A stretch of DNA of 64,000 bases from Vreelandella boliviensis LC1 (GTDB taxonomy: Bacteria; Pseudomonadota; Gammaproteobacteria; Pseudomonadales; Halomonadaceae). The notes beneath the pieces are model-generated. The model was not told the origin of the DNA. It did no database searches and saw only the letters and a list, made by a program, of their open reading frames with translations. The stretch is from positions 198,752 to 262,751 of the forward strand of contig NZ_JH393259.1 of the NCBI RefSeq assembly GCF_000236035.1. The letters run 5' to 3'. The position numbers and the translations under genes were made by a program. Numbering within the stretch: the first letter of the stretch is position 1; each line of letters begins with the position of its first letter. Positions 1-7,834 of this stretch are shown here, piece after piece.

Positions 1-774
1 GTCACCGTCAACCAAGGTGAGGTCTCCTGCCGGCGGTAACAGTTCCAGAGTGTCGCCTGGCGTTAGCACATCATGGAAATAGCGGCTGACGCGTCCCTGT
101 TCTTCGCGTTTGATTGAGATTCGGTAGCTTCGGCCATTCGGCGTGTCCGAGAGGCTGTAGTGTCGGTAGACCGGTTCACCATCAATGGTGAGTCGGACAC
201 CGATATACTGGCCTGGCTCATGGTCAGCCACGCGGCCCCCGTCCTCGGGTTCGAGTATAAACGAACGAATCAAAGCGCTTTCCTGCTGGGTGCTGGCGAT
301 CTTGAAACGCCGTGTGCCCCGCCAGCCGCCGGGACGCTGTTCGAATTCGCGATAGCGCTGATCTTCGAGGTCGATCAGAAGGGCGGCAAGCTCGTTATAC
401 AGAGCGCCCCAGGCATCGGCGATTTCGGGTGTGACGGCATCACCGAGTACTTCGCCAATGGCTGCCAGCAGGCACTCACCGACAATGGGGTACTGCTCAG
501 GAAGAATACCTAACGAAACGTGTTTACTGACCACGATATCCAGAGTAGCGCGTGCTTGAGCAGGCTCACTGCGCAGTTGAACATAGGCCAACACGGCGTT
601 TGCAAGGGCACGAGGCTGACCGCCGCTTTGCTGATGAACCTCATTAAAGAGCGGTTTTACCTCTGGGTAGCGGGCAAACATCAGCGGATAAAATCGCTGT
701 GTAATCGCATTCAGGTGTTCGGCCACGACGGGAGCCGTCGCATTGATCAGTTTTTCCTGCTCATGTGTTAACAC
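1..774 (-). CDS. hmp: Flavohemoglobin / nitric oxide dioxygenase, C-terminus cut by window edge
   Basis: Reading the minus strand from a GTG at 774 gives 258 codons that run off position 1. Residues 1 to about 140 are a globin domain: FYPLMF carries the B10 tyrosine and KHVSLGILPEQYPIVGE carries the proximal histidine and the following Hmp signature. After the globin comes a ferredoxin-reductase FAD domain with the RHYSLSD motif. The NAD-binding domain lies outside the window. The family oxidises NO to nitrate with O2 and NAD(P)H in the cytoplasm. GTG was chosen because a GAGG ribosome site lies just upstream and the protein then begins VLTHEQEKLI, typical of the family. An NsrR-type operator sits 20 bp upstream of the start, so NO-responsive derepression is likely. 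The gene diverges from nnrS. Confidence 0.95.
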   Translation of the reverse strand, partial: MLTHEQEKLINATAPVVAEHLNAITQRFYPLMFARYPEVKPLFNEVHQQSGGQPRALANAVLAYVQLRSEPAQARATLDIVVSKHVSLGILPEQYPIVGECLLAAIGEVLGDAVTPEIADAWGALYNELAALLIDLEDQRYREFEQRPGGWRGTRRFKIASTQQESALIRSFILEPEDGGRVADHEPGQYIGVRLTIDGEPVYRHYSLSDTPNGRSYRISIKREEQGRVSRYFHDVLTPGDTLELLPPAGDLTLVDGD

Positions 775-793
775 GGATAATACCTCTGACTTT

Positions 794-816
794 AAGATGC
801 ATTAAATATACATCTT
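794..816. promoter_or_regulatory. NsrR-type operator in front of hmp
   Basis: A 23-bp inverted repeat in the known 11-1-11 NsrR layout. The left half is AAGATGCATTA and the right half is ATATACATCTT, with one central base. The outer AAGATG/CATCTT arms match perfectly. It lies 20 bp upstream of the hmp start, and an NsrR-like repressor is encoded 1.5 kb away. Confidence 0.8.
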
Positions 817-930
817 AAGGCCAAAGACTACAAATACCAACCACTAAGAGGGTTTTGTTATGAAGAGGGGCTGCTAGCCACTTGAAAAACAAGGCCTGAA
901 TACAGTGCAAAAGCGTCTGGCAGTGAACAT

Positions 931-953
931 AAGATGCATTTTTGATGCTTGTC
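931..953. promoter_or_regulatory. Probable second NsrR operator, in front of nnrS
   Basis: The left half AAGATGCATTT is a full match to the NsrR half-site. The right half (TGATGCTTGTC after one central base) is degenerate, so the site is an imperfect palindrome. It lies 64 bp before the nnrS start, where a repressor would block transcription. The call relies on the strong left arm and on nnrS being a usual NsrR target. Confidence 0.6.
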
Positions 954-1016
954 ATGGTTTTTGTTATTGGCCTAGAGCACAATGCATATCCAAGTAATTC
1001 AGTGGGGTATTATGCT

Positions 1017-2228
1017 ATGTCGACCATCACCTCCTCCCAACCGGCCTCCAAGCTGAAGCAACTACCGCTGTTGCGTCTGGCTTTTCGTCCCTTTTTCCTA
1101 TTGGCCGCACTGTTCAGTGTTGCATCTCTGCTGGTTTGGTTAGCCTTTTGGCATGGCAATATTCTGCTGCGGCCCTATGGCGGCTTGGTGTTTTGGCATC
1201 AGCATGAAATGCTGTTTGGCTTTGCCGCAGCGGTGGTCGGGGGATTTTTGCTTACCGCTGTGGGTAACTGGACCGGGTTGCCGAGTTTAAGCGGCGGGCC
1301 GCTACTGGGTTTGGTGGTGTTATGGCTATTAGGCAGGGTGCTGATGGCTTTCCCCATGGATTTGCCGGGGTGGCTGCTGCTGACGATTGACCTAGCGTTT
1401 CTGCCGGTGGTCGCCATTGTTATGGCGCGTCTAGTCATCACCGCAAAGCGATGGCGCAACTTGATCTTTATTCCCGTGCTGTTGCTGTTTGCCGCTGCCA
1501 ACCTAGCGATGCACTTGGGGGTGATGAAGGGCAATGCCGAGCTGATCCGCCAAGCCGCCTACTTAGCCGTCCTGTTAATCACATTGATGATGACGGTAGT
1601 GGGTGGACGCGTGATTGCCATGTTTACCGCCAATCGTCTGGGACGCGCCAAACCTGAACCTATTCCTTTACTCGAAGGGATGACGCTGGCTAGTACGGCT
1701 GGCGTAGTGCTGCTGCAGCTGGTCATTATGCTGGGGGTTGCCGTTCCTGCTTTATTAATGGGCGGGGTAATGCTCTTGGCGGCGCTGTCCAACAGTATGC
1801 GCATGGCGCGCTGGGGTGGGCTGCATAGCTGGCGTGAACCTTTACTTTGGGGGTTGCACGGCAGCTACGCCTGCATTCCGCTAGGGCTTATAATGTGGGT
1901 CTTGGCACTCATGGGGCTGATGCGCGTTGAACTTGCCGTGCACGCCCTGACCATTGGTGGCATGGGCACCATGATGCTGGCAATGATGGCCAGGGTCTCG
2001 CTAGGTCATACGGGCCGCCCCATACGTACTTTGCCCGGTATTGGTGTGGCGCTGGGCTTAATGCTAATAGCTGCCTTGGTGCGTTCGCCCGTCTTGGCGG
2101 TATTCCCCCAGATCACCCACTGGACATACACGCTGAGCATCATTTTCTGGTGTGTGGCCTACGCCATATTTCTAATGCACTACACATGGCCACTGATGCA
2201 GGCGCGAGTTGATGGGCAGGATGGCTGA
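1017..2228 (+). CDS. nnrS: NnrS family haem-copper membrane protein
   Basis: A 403-aa, strongly hydrophobic protein with about 12 predicted membrane segments. The family signature is clear at HQHEMLFGFAAAVVGG followed by FLLTAVGNWTG. NnrS proteins lower nitrosative stress, reportedly by limiting damage to iron pools by NO; the chemical activity is not settled. The ATG at 1017 (MSTITSSQPASK) was chosen over an upstream in-frame ATG at 942 because GGGG lies 8-14 bp before it and because the 942 start would overlap the operator at 931-953. It diverges from hmp and is followed by nsrR on the other strand, forming a compact NO-response module. Confidence 0.93.
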   Translation: MSTITSSQPASKLKQLPLLRLAFRPFFLLAALFSVASLLVWLAFWHGNILLRPYGGLVFWHQHEMLFGFAAAVVGGFLLTAVGNWTGLPSLSGGPLLGLVVLWLLGRVLMAFPMDLPGWLLLTIDLAFLPVVAIVMARLVITAKRWRNLIFIPVLLLFAAANLAMHLGVMKGNAELIRQAAYLAVLLITLMMTVVGGRVIAMFTANRLGRAKPEPIPLLEGMTLASTAGVVLLQLVIMLGVAVPALLMGGVMLLAALSNSMRMARWGGLHSWREPLLWGLHGSYACIPLGLIMWVLALMGLMRVELAVHALTIGGMGTMMLAMMARVSLGHTGRPIRTLPGIGVALGLMLIAALVRSPVLAVFPQITHWTYTLSIIFWCVAYAIFLMHYTWPLMQARVDGQDG

Positions 2229-2312
2229 ATGAGCGAATTATTGTCAGTGGCAAGCGCCATGAAGCCCGATTCCCAGCAGGAAACGATTTTTCTCTAGCAA
2301 GTGATTTGATTG

Positions 2313-2759
2313 CTAAGTGCTGACGGTAGGAATGCGCATAAGTTGCGCCAGTTGAGATTGTTGATTGCCCAACAGGTCGGCCAATGTATAGCGGTCAAGC
2401 ACCTCCAGAAACGCTGACAGTGCTTCGTTTAGAATGGGTTGGAGACGGCAAGAGGGCGTGATGATGCAGTTGTTATCGCTATGGAAACACTCCACTAATT
2501 CCATGCCATGTTCCATTTCGCGCACGAGTTTACCCAGCACGATAGTCGCAGGGTCGCGTGTAAGCAATAAGCCACCATTCTTGCCCCGGATAGCGGTCAC
2601 GTAGTGCTTCTGACTAAGCTCTTGAACGACTTTCATCAGATGATTACGTGAGATATCAAAGGTTTCTGCGATCTCATTGATGGTAGAACGCTCTTCTCCT
2701 TTTACCGCAAGAAAGATCAATACGCGTATTGAATAATCGGTGAATCGGGTGAGATGCAT
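2313..2759 (-). CDS. nsrR: Rrf2-family NO-sensing repressor NsrR
   Basis: A 148-aa Rrf2 winged-helix protein. The N-terminus MHLTRFTDYSIRVLIFLAV and the recognition region DISRNHLMKVVQELS are typical of NsrR. Three cysteines in VECFHSDNNCIITPSC (about residues 90-106) match the [Fe-S] ligand spacing of NsrR rather than IscR. The family binds DNA with an intact cluster and lets go after NO damages the cluster. Two candidate operators lie at 794-816 and 931-953, in front of hmp and nnrS. No clear operator was seen upstream of nsrR itself, so autoregulation is not supported by sequence. Confidence 0.92.
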   Translation of the reverse strand: MHLTRFTDYSIRVLIFLAVKGEERSTINEIAETFDISRNHLMKVVQELSQKHYVTAIRGKNGGLLLTRDPATIVLGKLVREMEHGMELVECFHSDNNCIITPSCRLQPILNEALSAFLEVLDRYTLADLLGNQQSQLAQLMRIPTVST

Positions 2760-2877
2760 GGAGTGCGCTGTGCTCCGATGGTAACCAGGCTATAAAACAA
2801 GTATGTTGTATGAACGTTCAGTCAGATGCAATCAGAACATAGGCGCATAATGCTGACCTGGATCTAAAAGGGAAGAG

Positions 2878-3627
2878 TTAGTGTCGTAGCTCAAGCCGGC
2901 TAAAATGTGGTTCCAAGCGCTTGACCAACGCATTTAATCGAGCGGTAGAGGGTGCATGGGTAACAGGCTGAGCATGGCTGGCGTCAAGGCACTGCTCGCT
3001 GCGAGCCACCTGCAGCGCGTAGTGACGTACGCCGCAGTCGGCAAGGGTCAGTGCCAGTCGTTCCACATCGGCAAGCTGAAAATCTTTCCAGTGGATGGTG
3101 GTGCGGCACTCGAAATTGAGTCCGCTGTCGAGCAGAATTCCCAAGCTACGGGCGTGCCGTTGCCAGATGCCGGAACGGCCGCATATGCGGTCAAACTCTT
3201 GGCCTCGTCCTTTTACATCCAGCCCCACCCAGTCAAGGTGCGGTAATAGCTGGGTGAGACGGTCAGGATAAGGGCCGGCAGTATGCAGCCCTACCTTAAA
3301 ACCCAGTGCTTTCACTTCCTTTGCCGCAGCAGGCAAACCGGCGTTCACGGTTGGCTCACCGCCGCTGAAAACGACGGCTTCCAACAAACCTCGCCGAGTG
3401 CTCAGAAATTCCAGTATTGCTTGCCACTCATGGGACTCGCCTCGCCGTGTTGGGATCATGCTGGGGTTGTGGCAGTAGCCGCAGCGTAGCGGGCACCCTT
3501 GTAGAAAAACAACACACGCCAGATGGTCGGGGTAGTCCAGGGTTGTCATGGGAACAAGCCCGGCAATGGGTAGCCGAACCGAGTTGGGTTGAGCGCTTGT
3601 GTCATCAAGTCCCGTGAGAATAGTCAT
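2878..3627 (-). CDS. nrdG: Anaerobic ribonucleotide reductase activating enzyme (radical SAM)
   Basis: A 249-aa radical SAM enzyme. The cluster motif is C45-PLR-C49-GY-C52, a standard CxxxCxxC, and the SAM-binding FSGGEPT follows at about residue 90. NrdG-type activases use SAM and an electron to place a glycyl radical on class III ribonucleotide reductase. It is longer than E. coli NrdG (154 aa) and belongs to the longer form found in pseudomonads and relatives. It is the last gene of the nrdD - glycyl protein - nrdG set. A perfect 10-bp hairpin stands between the glycyl-protein stop and this start, with the AAGGGG ribosome site directly after the hairpin. Confidence 0.92.
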   Translation of the reverse strand: MTILTGLDDTSAQPNSVRLPIAGLVPMTTLDYPDHLACVVFLQGCPLRCGYCHNPSMIPTRRGESHEWQAILEFLSTRRGLLEAVVFSGGEPTVNAGLPAAAKEVKALGFKVGLHTAGPYPDRLTQLLPHLDWVGLDVKGRGQEFDRICGRSGIWQRHARSLGILLDSGLNFECRTTIHWKDFQLADVERLALTLADCGVRHYALQVARSEQCLDASHAQPVTHAPSTARLNALVKRLEPHFSRLELRH

Positions 3628-3641
3628 TGTGATAACCCCTT

Positions 3642-3669
3642 ACTGGGTGCCGGTCGTCAGGCACCCAGT
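3642..3669 (-). other. Perfect 10-bp hairpin between glycyl-radical ORF and nrdG
   Basis: Arms at 3642-3651 and 3660-3669 (ACTGGGTGCC and its complement) flank an 8-nt loop. No T-run follows on the minus strand. Instead the ribosome site AAGGGG and the nrdG start follow within 14 nt. It may act as an mRNA processing or stability element, or partly reduce readthrough into nrdG. Confidence 0.6.
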
Positions 3670-3695
3670 GGTCGTGAAATAAAGATAAGGGCTAG

Positions 3696-3860
3696 CTACC
3701 GAGAGGCGGCGTCTTCAGTAAAATGTCGGCGTTCCTGATGTTCGGCACGCTTACCAATATTGAACTGGCTTACCGGCCGGTGGTAACCCATGACCCGGGT
3801 CCAGACTTCGCAGCGCTGGCGCTGTTCAGTGGGCAAGCTAGCGTATCGAGTGGTTTGCAT
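3696..3860 (-). CDS. Stand-alone glycyl-radical domain of class III ribonucleotide reductase
   Basis: A 54-aa protein starting MQTTRYASLP. Residues 17-40 contain CEVWTRVMGYHRPVSQFN and then IGKRAEHQER, which is the C-terminal glycyl-radical loop that class III reductases normally carry at the end of NrdD; Gly25 in RVMGY is the expected radical site. It has its own ribosome site (AAGGAA, about 8 nt before ATG) and lies 43 nt after the nrdD stop in a different frame. NrdD upstream ends right after its zinc motif and lacks this loop. I infer that the two chains assemble into one enzyme, in the way GrcA (YfiD) can supply a glycyl loop to pyruvate formate-lyase. A longer in-frame reading up to 3998 overlaps nrdD and looks like a shadow. 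Confidence 0.85.
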   Translation of the reverse strand: MQTTRYASLPTEQRQRCEVWTRVMGYHRPVSQFNIGKRAEHQERRHFTEDAASR

Positions 3861-3903
3861 TAGAAAGTTCCTTAAACGTGTTGATAAGAGTGAGGCAAAT
3901 GCC

Positions 3904-5646
3904 TCATGCCGTGGCGGCGTCGGTTGCGCCCGCCGTTTGTGCCCATAGTGCTTCATCGCACTTGGGGCAGAACTCATGTTCACCGGACAGGTAGCCATGT
4001 ACCGGGCAGATCGAAAAAGTGGGGGTCACGGTGAGGTAGGGTAAACGAAAGTGAGAGAGCGCCGTTTTTACCAGTTTGCGACAGGCGACGGCCGACGTGA
4101 TCCGCTCACGCATATAAAGATGCAGCACCGTGCCGCCGGTATAGCGCGTCTGTAAGGGATCCTGGTGACTCAGTGCCTCAAAAGGGTCATCGGTATGGCC
4201 AACCGGTAATTGACTGGAGTTGGTGTAATAGGGCGCATCTGGCGTGCCAGCCTGTAGAATGTCAGGAAAACGCGCCAGATCCTCCCTCGCAAAACGGTGA
4301 GTCGTGCCCTCCGCCGGTGTGGCTTCGAGGTTATACATATGGCCGGTCTGTTCCTGAAATTCACGCATCCGCTTACGGACGTGATCAAGCAGATCAAGCC
4401 CCAGCTGTAGCCCTTGTGGGTCGGCGATGTCGAAGCGATCCTCGCTGAAGTTGCGCACCATTTCGTTGAGCCCATTCACACCCAGGGTGGAGAAATGATT
4501 GCGTAGCGTGCCCAAATAGCGCTGGGTGAAGGGGTAAAGCCCCTGATCCATTAGTTGCTGAATGCATTCGCGCTTGAGCTCGAGGCTATCGCGCCCGAGT
4601 CGCAGCAGGCGATCCAGCTCTCTGAACAGCCCGGCTCGGTCGCCGGCAAAGCGGTAGCCCAACCGGGCGCAGTTAATCGTCACTACCCCCAGTGAGCCGG
4701 TTTGCTCAGCGCTGCCGAACAGCCCGTTGCCGCGCTTGAGCAGTTCACTCAAATCAAGTTGTAGGCGACAGCACATGGAGCGCACCATGTGGGGTTCCAG
4801 ATCCGAATTTAGAAAGTTCTGAAAGTAGGGCAGGCCGTACTTGGCGGTCAGTGCGAAGAGCCGCTCGGCGTTGTCGCTTTCCCAGTCGAAATCATGGGTG
4901 ATGTTGTAGGTGGGTATAGGGAAGGTAAACACCCGCCCATGGCGGTCCCCGGCCTCCATGACTTCCAGGTAGGCGCGGTTGATTAAATCCATCTCAACCT
5001 GCAGCTCACCGTAGCTGATCGGCTGCTCCTCGCCGCCGATAACCGGTACCTGCTGGCGCAGGTCGTCGGGGCAGACCCAGTCAAACGTCAGGTTGGTGAA
5101 GGGGGTCTGACTACCCCAGCGCGACGGCACATTGAGGTTGTAAATAAACTCCTGCAGCATCTGCTTGACTTGCGTGTAGGTGAGCCCGTCCTTGCGCACG
5201 TAGGGTGCCAAATAGGTATCAAAAGAGCTAAAGGCTTGTGCCCCAGCCCACTCGTTCTGCAAGGTGCCAAGAAAGTTAACCATCTGCCCCAAAGCACTGG
5301 AAAGGTGGCGGGGTGGATGGCTTTCGGCACGCCCTGGCACCCCATTGAATCCTTCATGCAGCAAAGTGCGCAGCGACCAGCCAGCGCAATAGCCGCACAA
5401 CATATCCAGGTCGTGAATATGCAAATCACCTTCTCGGTGGGCTTCACCCACGGCGTGCGGGTAAATCTCATCGAGCCAGTAGTTGGCGATCAACTTGCCC
5501 GAGACATTGAGGATCAAACCGCCCAATGAATAGCCCTGGTTGGCATTGGCATGAACACGCCAGTCTGCGCGTTGGAGGTACTCGTTGACCGTCGAGGCGA
5601 CATCGATCTGGCGCTTCTGGTGAGGGTGGCTTACGGGGGTATTCAT
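3904..5646 (-). CDS. nrdD: Anaerobic ribonucleoside-triphosphate reductase large chain lacking the glycyl loop
   Basis: A 580-aa protein of the NrdD family, which reduces ribonucleoside triphosphates to deoxyribonucleotides without oxygen. Diagnostic segments are YSLGGLILNVSGK, GDLHIHDLDMLCGYC and, near the end, a Cys/His metal site (CPVH at 547 and CPKC at 560-563). In complete NrdD proteins the glycyl-radical loop follows within about 20 residues of this zinc site; here the chain ends at 580 without it, and the loop is encoded by the next gene. The ATG at 5646 has a GGGAGAG ribosome site; an upstream in-frame start at 5694 lacks one. The spacing to the next gene (43 nt with its own ribosome site) argues against a simple frameshift. 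Confidence 0.93.
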   Translation of the reverse strand: MNTPVSHPHQKRQIDVASTVNEYLQRADWRVHANANQGYSLGGLILNVSGKLIANYWLDEIYPHAVGEAHREGDLHIHDLDMLCGYCAGWSLRTLLHEGFNGVPGRAESHPPRHLSSALGQMVNFLGTLQNEWAGAQAFSSFDTYLAPYVRKDGLTYTQVKQMLQEFIYNLNVPSRWGSQTPFTNLTFDWVCPDDLRQQVPVIGGEEQPISYGELQVEMDLINRAYLEVMEAGDRHGRVFTFPIPTYNITHDFDWESDNAERLFALTAKYGLPYFQNFLNSDLEPHMVRSMCCRLQLDLSELLKRGNGLFGSAEQTGSLGVVTINCARLGYRFAGDRAGLFRELDRLLRLGRDSLELKRECIQQLMDQGLYPFTQRYLGTLRNHFSTLGVNGLNEMVRNFSEDRFDIADPQGLQLGLDLLDHVRKRMREFQEQTGHMYNLEATPAEGTTHRFAREDLARFPDILQAGTPDAPYYTNSSQLPVGHTDDPFEALSHQDPLQTRYTGGTVLHLYMRERITSAVACRKLVKTALSHFRLPYLTVTPTFSICPVHGYLSGEHEFCPKCDEALWAQTAGATDAATA

Positions 5647-5733
5647 AACGCTCTCCCTATATGTGCTATGTTCTTTAATATTTTTGCACAACATGTGGTA
5701 AGGAGAGGCTAGTGGTTTTAGCCTGAAAGAAAA

Positions 5734-5747
5734 GTGATTCAGGTCAA
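5734..5747. promoter_or_regulatory. FNR/ANR-like box upstream of nrdD
   Basis: GTGAT-TCAG-GTCAA fits the FNR/ANR pattern TTGAT-N4-ATCAA with two mismatches, one in each arm. It is about 90 bp before the nrdD start, a usual distance for an activator site. Anaerobic control of class III reductase by FNR-type regulators is well known. Confidence 0.55.
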
Positions 5748-5834
5748 GAAAAGCACGGATGGGTGTCGTTGCTGGTTACGTCGGTATTTAGTCCAGCGGC
5801 TTTTGATAGGACGTTTCGACAGGAAAAGCCGCTT

Positions 5835-6389
5835 CTAGGAAGGCTGGGATAGCATATGACAACCGGAGACGTAGCAGGACTGCACACATAGGGCACACCC
5901 CTGGCAGTTTTCGATTGACACCTGAGGCAGTCCTGCGGAAGGCAAGGTGATGGCCTGGCTGGGGCACTCCTCTTGGCACAACGTGCAGGGCTCGCCATAA
6001 CTCAAGACGCAATTGTCGTTGAATACCGGAACGAGTCCGGTCATGGCCGGTAGTTCAGGAATGAGGGCGCGTGTCTCGCAGGCGGCGGTACACGCCAGGC
6101 ATAGGTCGCAGTGGTTGTGCTCCAGGTTCAGGCGCGGAAGACCTTGTTCCATACTGATGATCTGGTTGGAACAGGCTGTGGCACAGGCACCGCAGCCGCA
6201 GCATAACTGGACAAGGAGGGACTCCTCTTGAGCCTGGGGAGGACGGGGTATCTCGCGCTGCTGGCGAAGAGGCGGTGTCGCTGCGAACGATGTGGTGACC
6301 GGGCGCAGCAATCCCCGCAGCAGTTCCCGGCGGCTGAGACGGGTATGGTTGAGGCGGGCACTCAGATAACGTTCGTCGATACGGCTCAT
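5835..6389 (-). CDS. NapF-like 4Fe-4S ferredoxin at the end of the dms operon
   Basis: A 184-aa iron-sulfur protein with four cysteine groups: CCGCGACATAC, CDLCLACTAAC, CTLCQEEC and CQGCALCVQSC. The order and the basic N-terminus (LSRRELLRGLLRP) resemble NapF, a cytoplasmic ferredoxin that helps mature periplasmic molybdoenzymes. The start at 6389 overlaps the stop of the upstream chaperone gene in an ATGA, so translation is probably coupled. An in-frame ATG 16 codons earlier would extend deep into the chaperone gene and is less likely. Placed after dmsABC and a DmsD-type chaperone, it is probably an accessory factor for DMSO reductase; no nap genes are present. Confidence 0.8.
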   Translation of the reverse strand: MSRIDERYLSARLNHTRLSRRELLRGLLRPVTTSFAATPPLRQQREIPRPPQAQEESLLVQLCCGCGACATACSNQIISMEQGLPRLNLEHNHCDLCLACTAACETRALIPELPAMTGLVPVFNDNCVLSYGEPCTLCQEECPSQAITLPSAGLPQVSIENCQGCALCVQSCYVSGCHMLSQPS

Positions 6390-6994
6390 CGGTAGAGTCT
6401 CAATTGGTGCGGGGTGATGCTCCGCTCCATTTGCCACTGGCCAAGGGTTGCCGCGCCCAGCCGGGCCAGGGCGCGGTAGAAGGGGTGGGGGGTGTGTTCC
6501 TCCAGCTGCTCAAGGTAACGCCAGCTCCAGGGCAAGAGAAACTCGCCGAGCAGCCGGTCGACACCGGCCTCGCGTCCTTCCAACGCCAACTGGCCGAGGA
6601 GTAGTAGCAGAAGGCCGAAGTGGTCGAGCGGCTCGCGCTGGGTGGTCGCCAGGGACACTCCCTCCTCGTGCTCCAGAAAGCGCTTGAGTGCCTGGTGAGA
6701 GTCGCCGAAGACCACTTGCTCAGGGTCGAGGTAGACCGAGCCCCAAGGCGGTGCAGCGAGGGCATCCGGACCGACGAACAACTGCTGGTAGGCGTCTGCT
6801 AGCAGTGGTTCTTGACGTGCCTCACTCAGTGTCACGAGCAGCGGAGTTCCCGCTGCGTAGGGCCATGCCTCCGCCAGGCTGCCGTCATCAATATACCGGT
6901 CAAGCTGTTCCAGTGCCGGTGCGCCGGGCGGATAGTAGAACCAAGCGCCAAGCAAGCGGGCGGAGTGGGCGAGTGGTTGCATGGAGTGCTTCAC
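6386..6994 (-). CDS. DmsD/TorD-family molybdoenzyme chaperone
   Basis: A 202-aa helical protein of the TorD/DmsD family. The marker segment YQQLFVGPDALAAPPWGSVYLD, with PWGS and a following acidic residue, is the family signature. These chaperones bind the Tat signal of the catalytic subunit and hold it until cofactor is inserted. The start is GTG at 6994, overlapping the dmsC stop as GTGA; an ATG at codon 5 (6982) is a possible alternative. It sits between dmsC and the NapF-like gene with overlaps on both sides, so all belong to one transcript with dmsA as the likely client. Confidence 0.85.
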   Translation of the reverse strand: MKHSMQPLAHSARLLGAWFYYPPGAPALEQLDRYIDDGSLAEAWPYAAGTPLLVTLSEARQEPLLADAYQQLFVGPDALAAPPWGSVYLDPEQVVFGDSHQALKRFLEHEEGVSLATTQREPLDHFGLLLLLLGQLALEGREAGVDRLLGEFLLPWSWRYLEQLEEHTPHPFYRALARLGAATLGQWQMERSITPHQLRLYR

Positions 6995-7833
6995 AGCCCG
7001 GCAGTCATGTGCAGATTGTAGAAGAGATTACGACCCAGCATTTCCGCCGCTAGCAGCAGCACGAAGCTGGCGCACAACACCAGCGGCTGATGGCGCATGC
7101 TACGCAGGGCAAACAACCACAACGCTAGTACGGCGGCCAGCAACGCCAACCGAATAATCAATAGGCTCTGGTAGTGGGGTACCAAGTCGATCGCCGATTG
7201 GATGGCGCTTTGGATGCCCGCCAGACTCATGGCGTGGGCCACGCTGGAGCCCAGTGCCACCACTATCGCCAGGGCACCCAGCCATGGTAGTAGGCGTGCC
7301 ATTAGGCGGTATCCCTGGCCGCTCAAATTAAGCAGTAACTGGGCGAGTAAGGCGCCTCCCATGACGCTGGTCAGGAAAAAGCCCAGCGGAGTGAAGGGGG
7401 TATTCCAGGTTGGTACAGTGGGAATCATGTAGACATGGATGGTCGCATACATGAAGGCAACCCCCAGCAGCATGGCAATGCCGAGCAGGACCTTGCGCAG
7501 CAGTGGTGAGACCTTGTCGAGCAGAGTCAACAGCCAGAACAACCCACCGAGAGCAAAGAAAAGGCTGCCCAAGAAGATTTCGTTGCTCAACCAGGAACCA
7601 CCTAGGCGCAACAAGGCATTAGGCGCGCGCAGCGGTGAACCCAGATGGAGAGTGGAAGCAGCGAAGGCCACACCCATCAGAACCCAGATGATTAGCATCG
7701 GACGATTCAGGCGGCGCAACGACGCCTCCTCCAGCCGCCCCGTGAGTATCAGCGCCCCGAGCAGAATGAAAGCGCCCACGGCACATTGTGCCAGAACGGT
7801 GAAAACCACTAAGGGAAATTCGTGCCAGCCCAT
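6991..7833 (-). CDS. dmsC: DMSO reductase membrane anchor DmsC
   Basis: A 280-aa membrane protein with about eight hydrophobic segments. The N-terminus MGWHEFPLVVFTVLAQCAVG matches the DmsC family. DmsC anchors DmsAB in the inner membrane and oxidises menaquinol or another quinol. The ATG at 7833 has a very strong ribosome site (AAGGAGGTG) and begins 1 nt after the dmsB stop; an earlier in-frame ATG at 7890 would lie inside dmsB. Downstream it overlaps the chaperone gene by 4 bp. Confidence 0.9.
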   Translation of the reverse strand: MGWHEFPLVVFTVLAQCAVGAFILLGALILTGRLEEASLRRLNRPMLIIWVLMGVAFAASTLHLGSPLRAPNALLRLGGSWLSNEIFLGSLFFALGGLFWLLTLLDKVSPLLRKVLLGIAMLLGVAFMYATIHVYMIPTVPTWNTPFTPLGFFLTSVMGGALLAQLLLNLSGQGYRLMARLLPWLGALAIVVALGSSVAHAMSLAGIQSAIQSAIDLVPHYQSLLIIRLALLAAVLALWLFALRSMRHQPLVLCASFVLLLAAEMLGRNLFYNLHMTAGL

Positions 7834-7834
7834 G

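Noticed and set aside
890-906. Possible FNR box before nnrS (CTTGAAAAACAAG)
   Set aside because: The TTG and CAA are five bases apart instead of the eight an FNR box needs.
2229-2297. 22-codon reading frame beginning directly after the nnrS stop (TGAATG)
   Set aside because: It could be coupled to nnrS, but it matches no family I know, is very short and ends in a low-information tract. Left as a possible leader or relic, not a gene.
3861-3906. Frameshift or sequencing error splitting nrdD
   Set aside because: The small ORF has its own AAGGAA site and ATG, and the 43-nt gap has no reading frame that would link the two proteins with one or two base changes without also removing the stop. A real split is more likely, though not proven.
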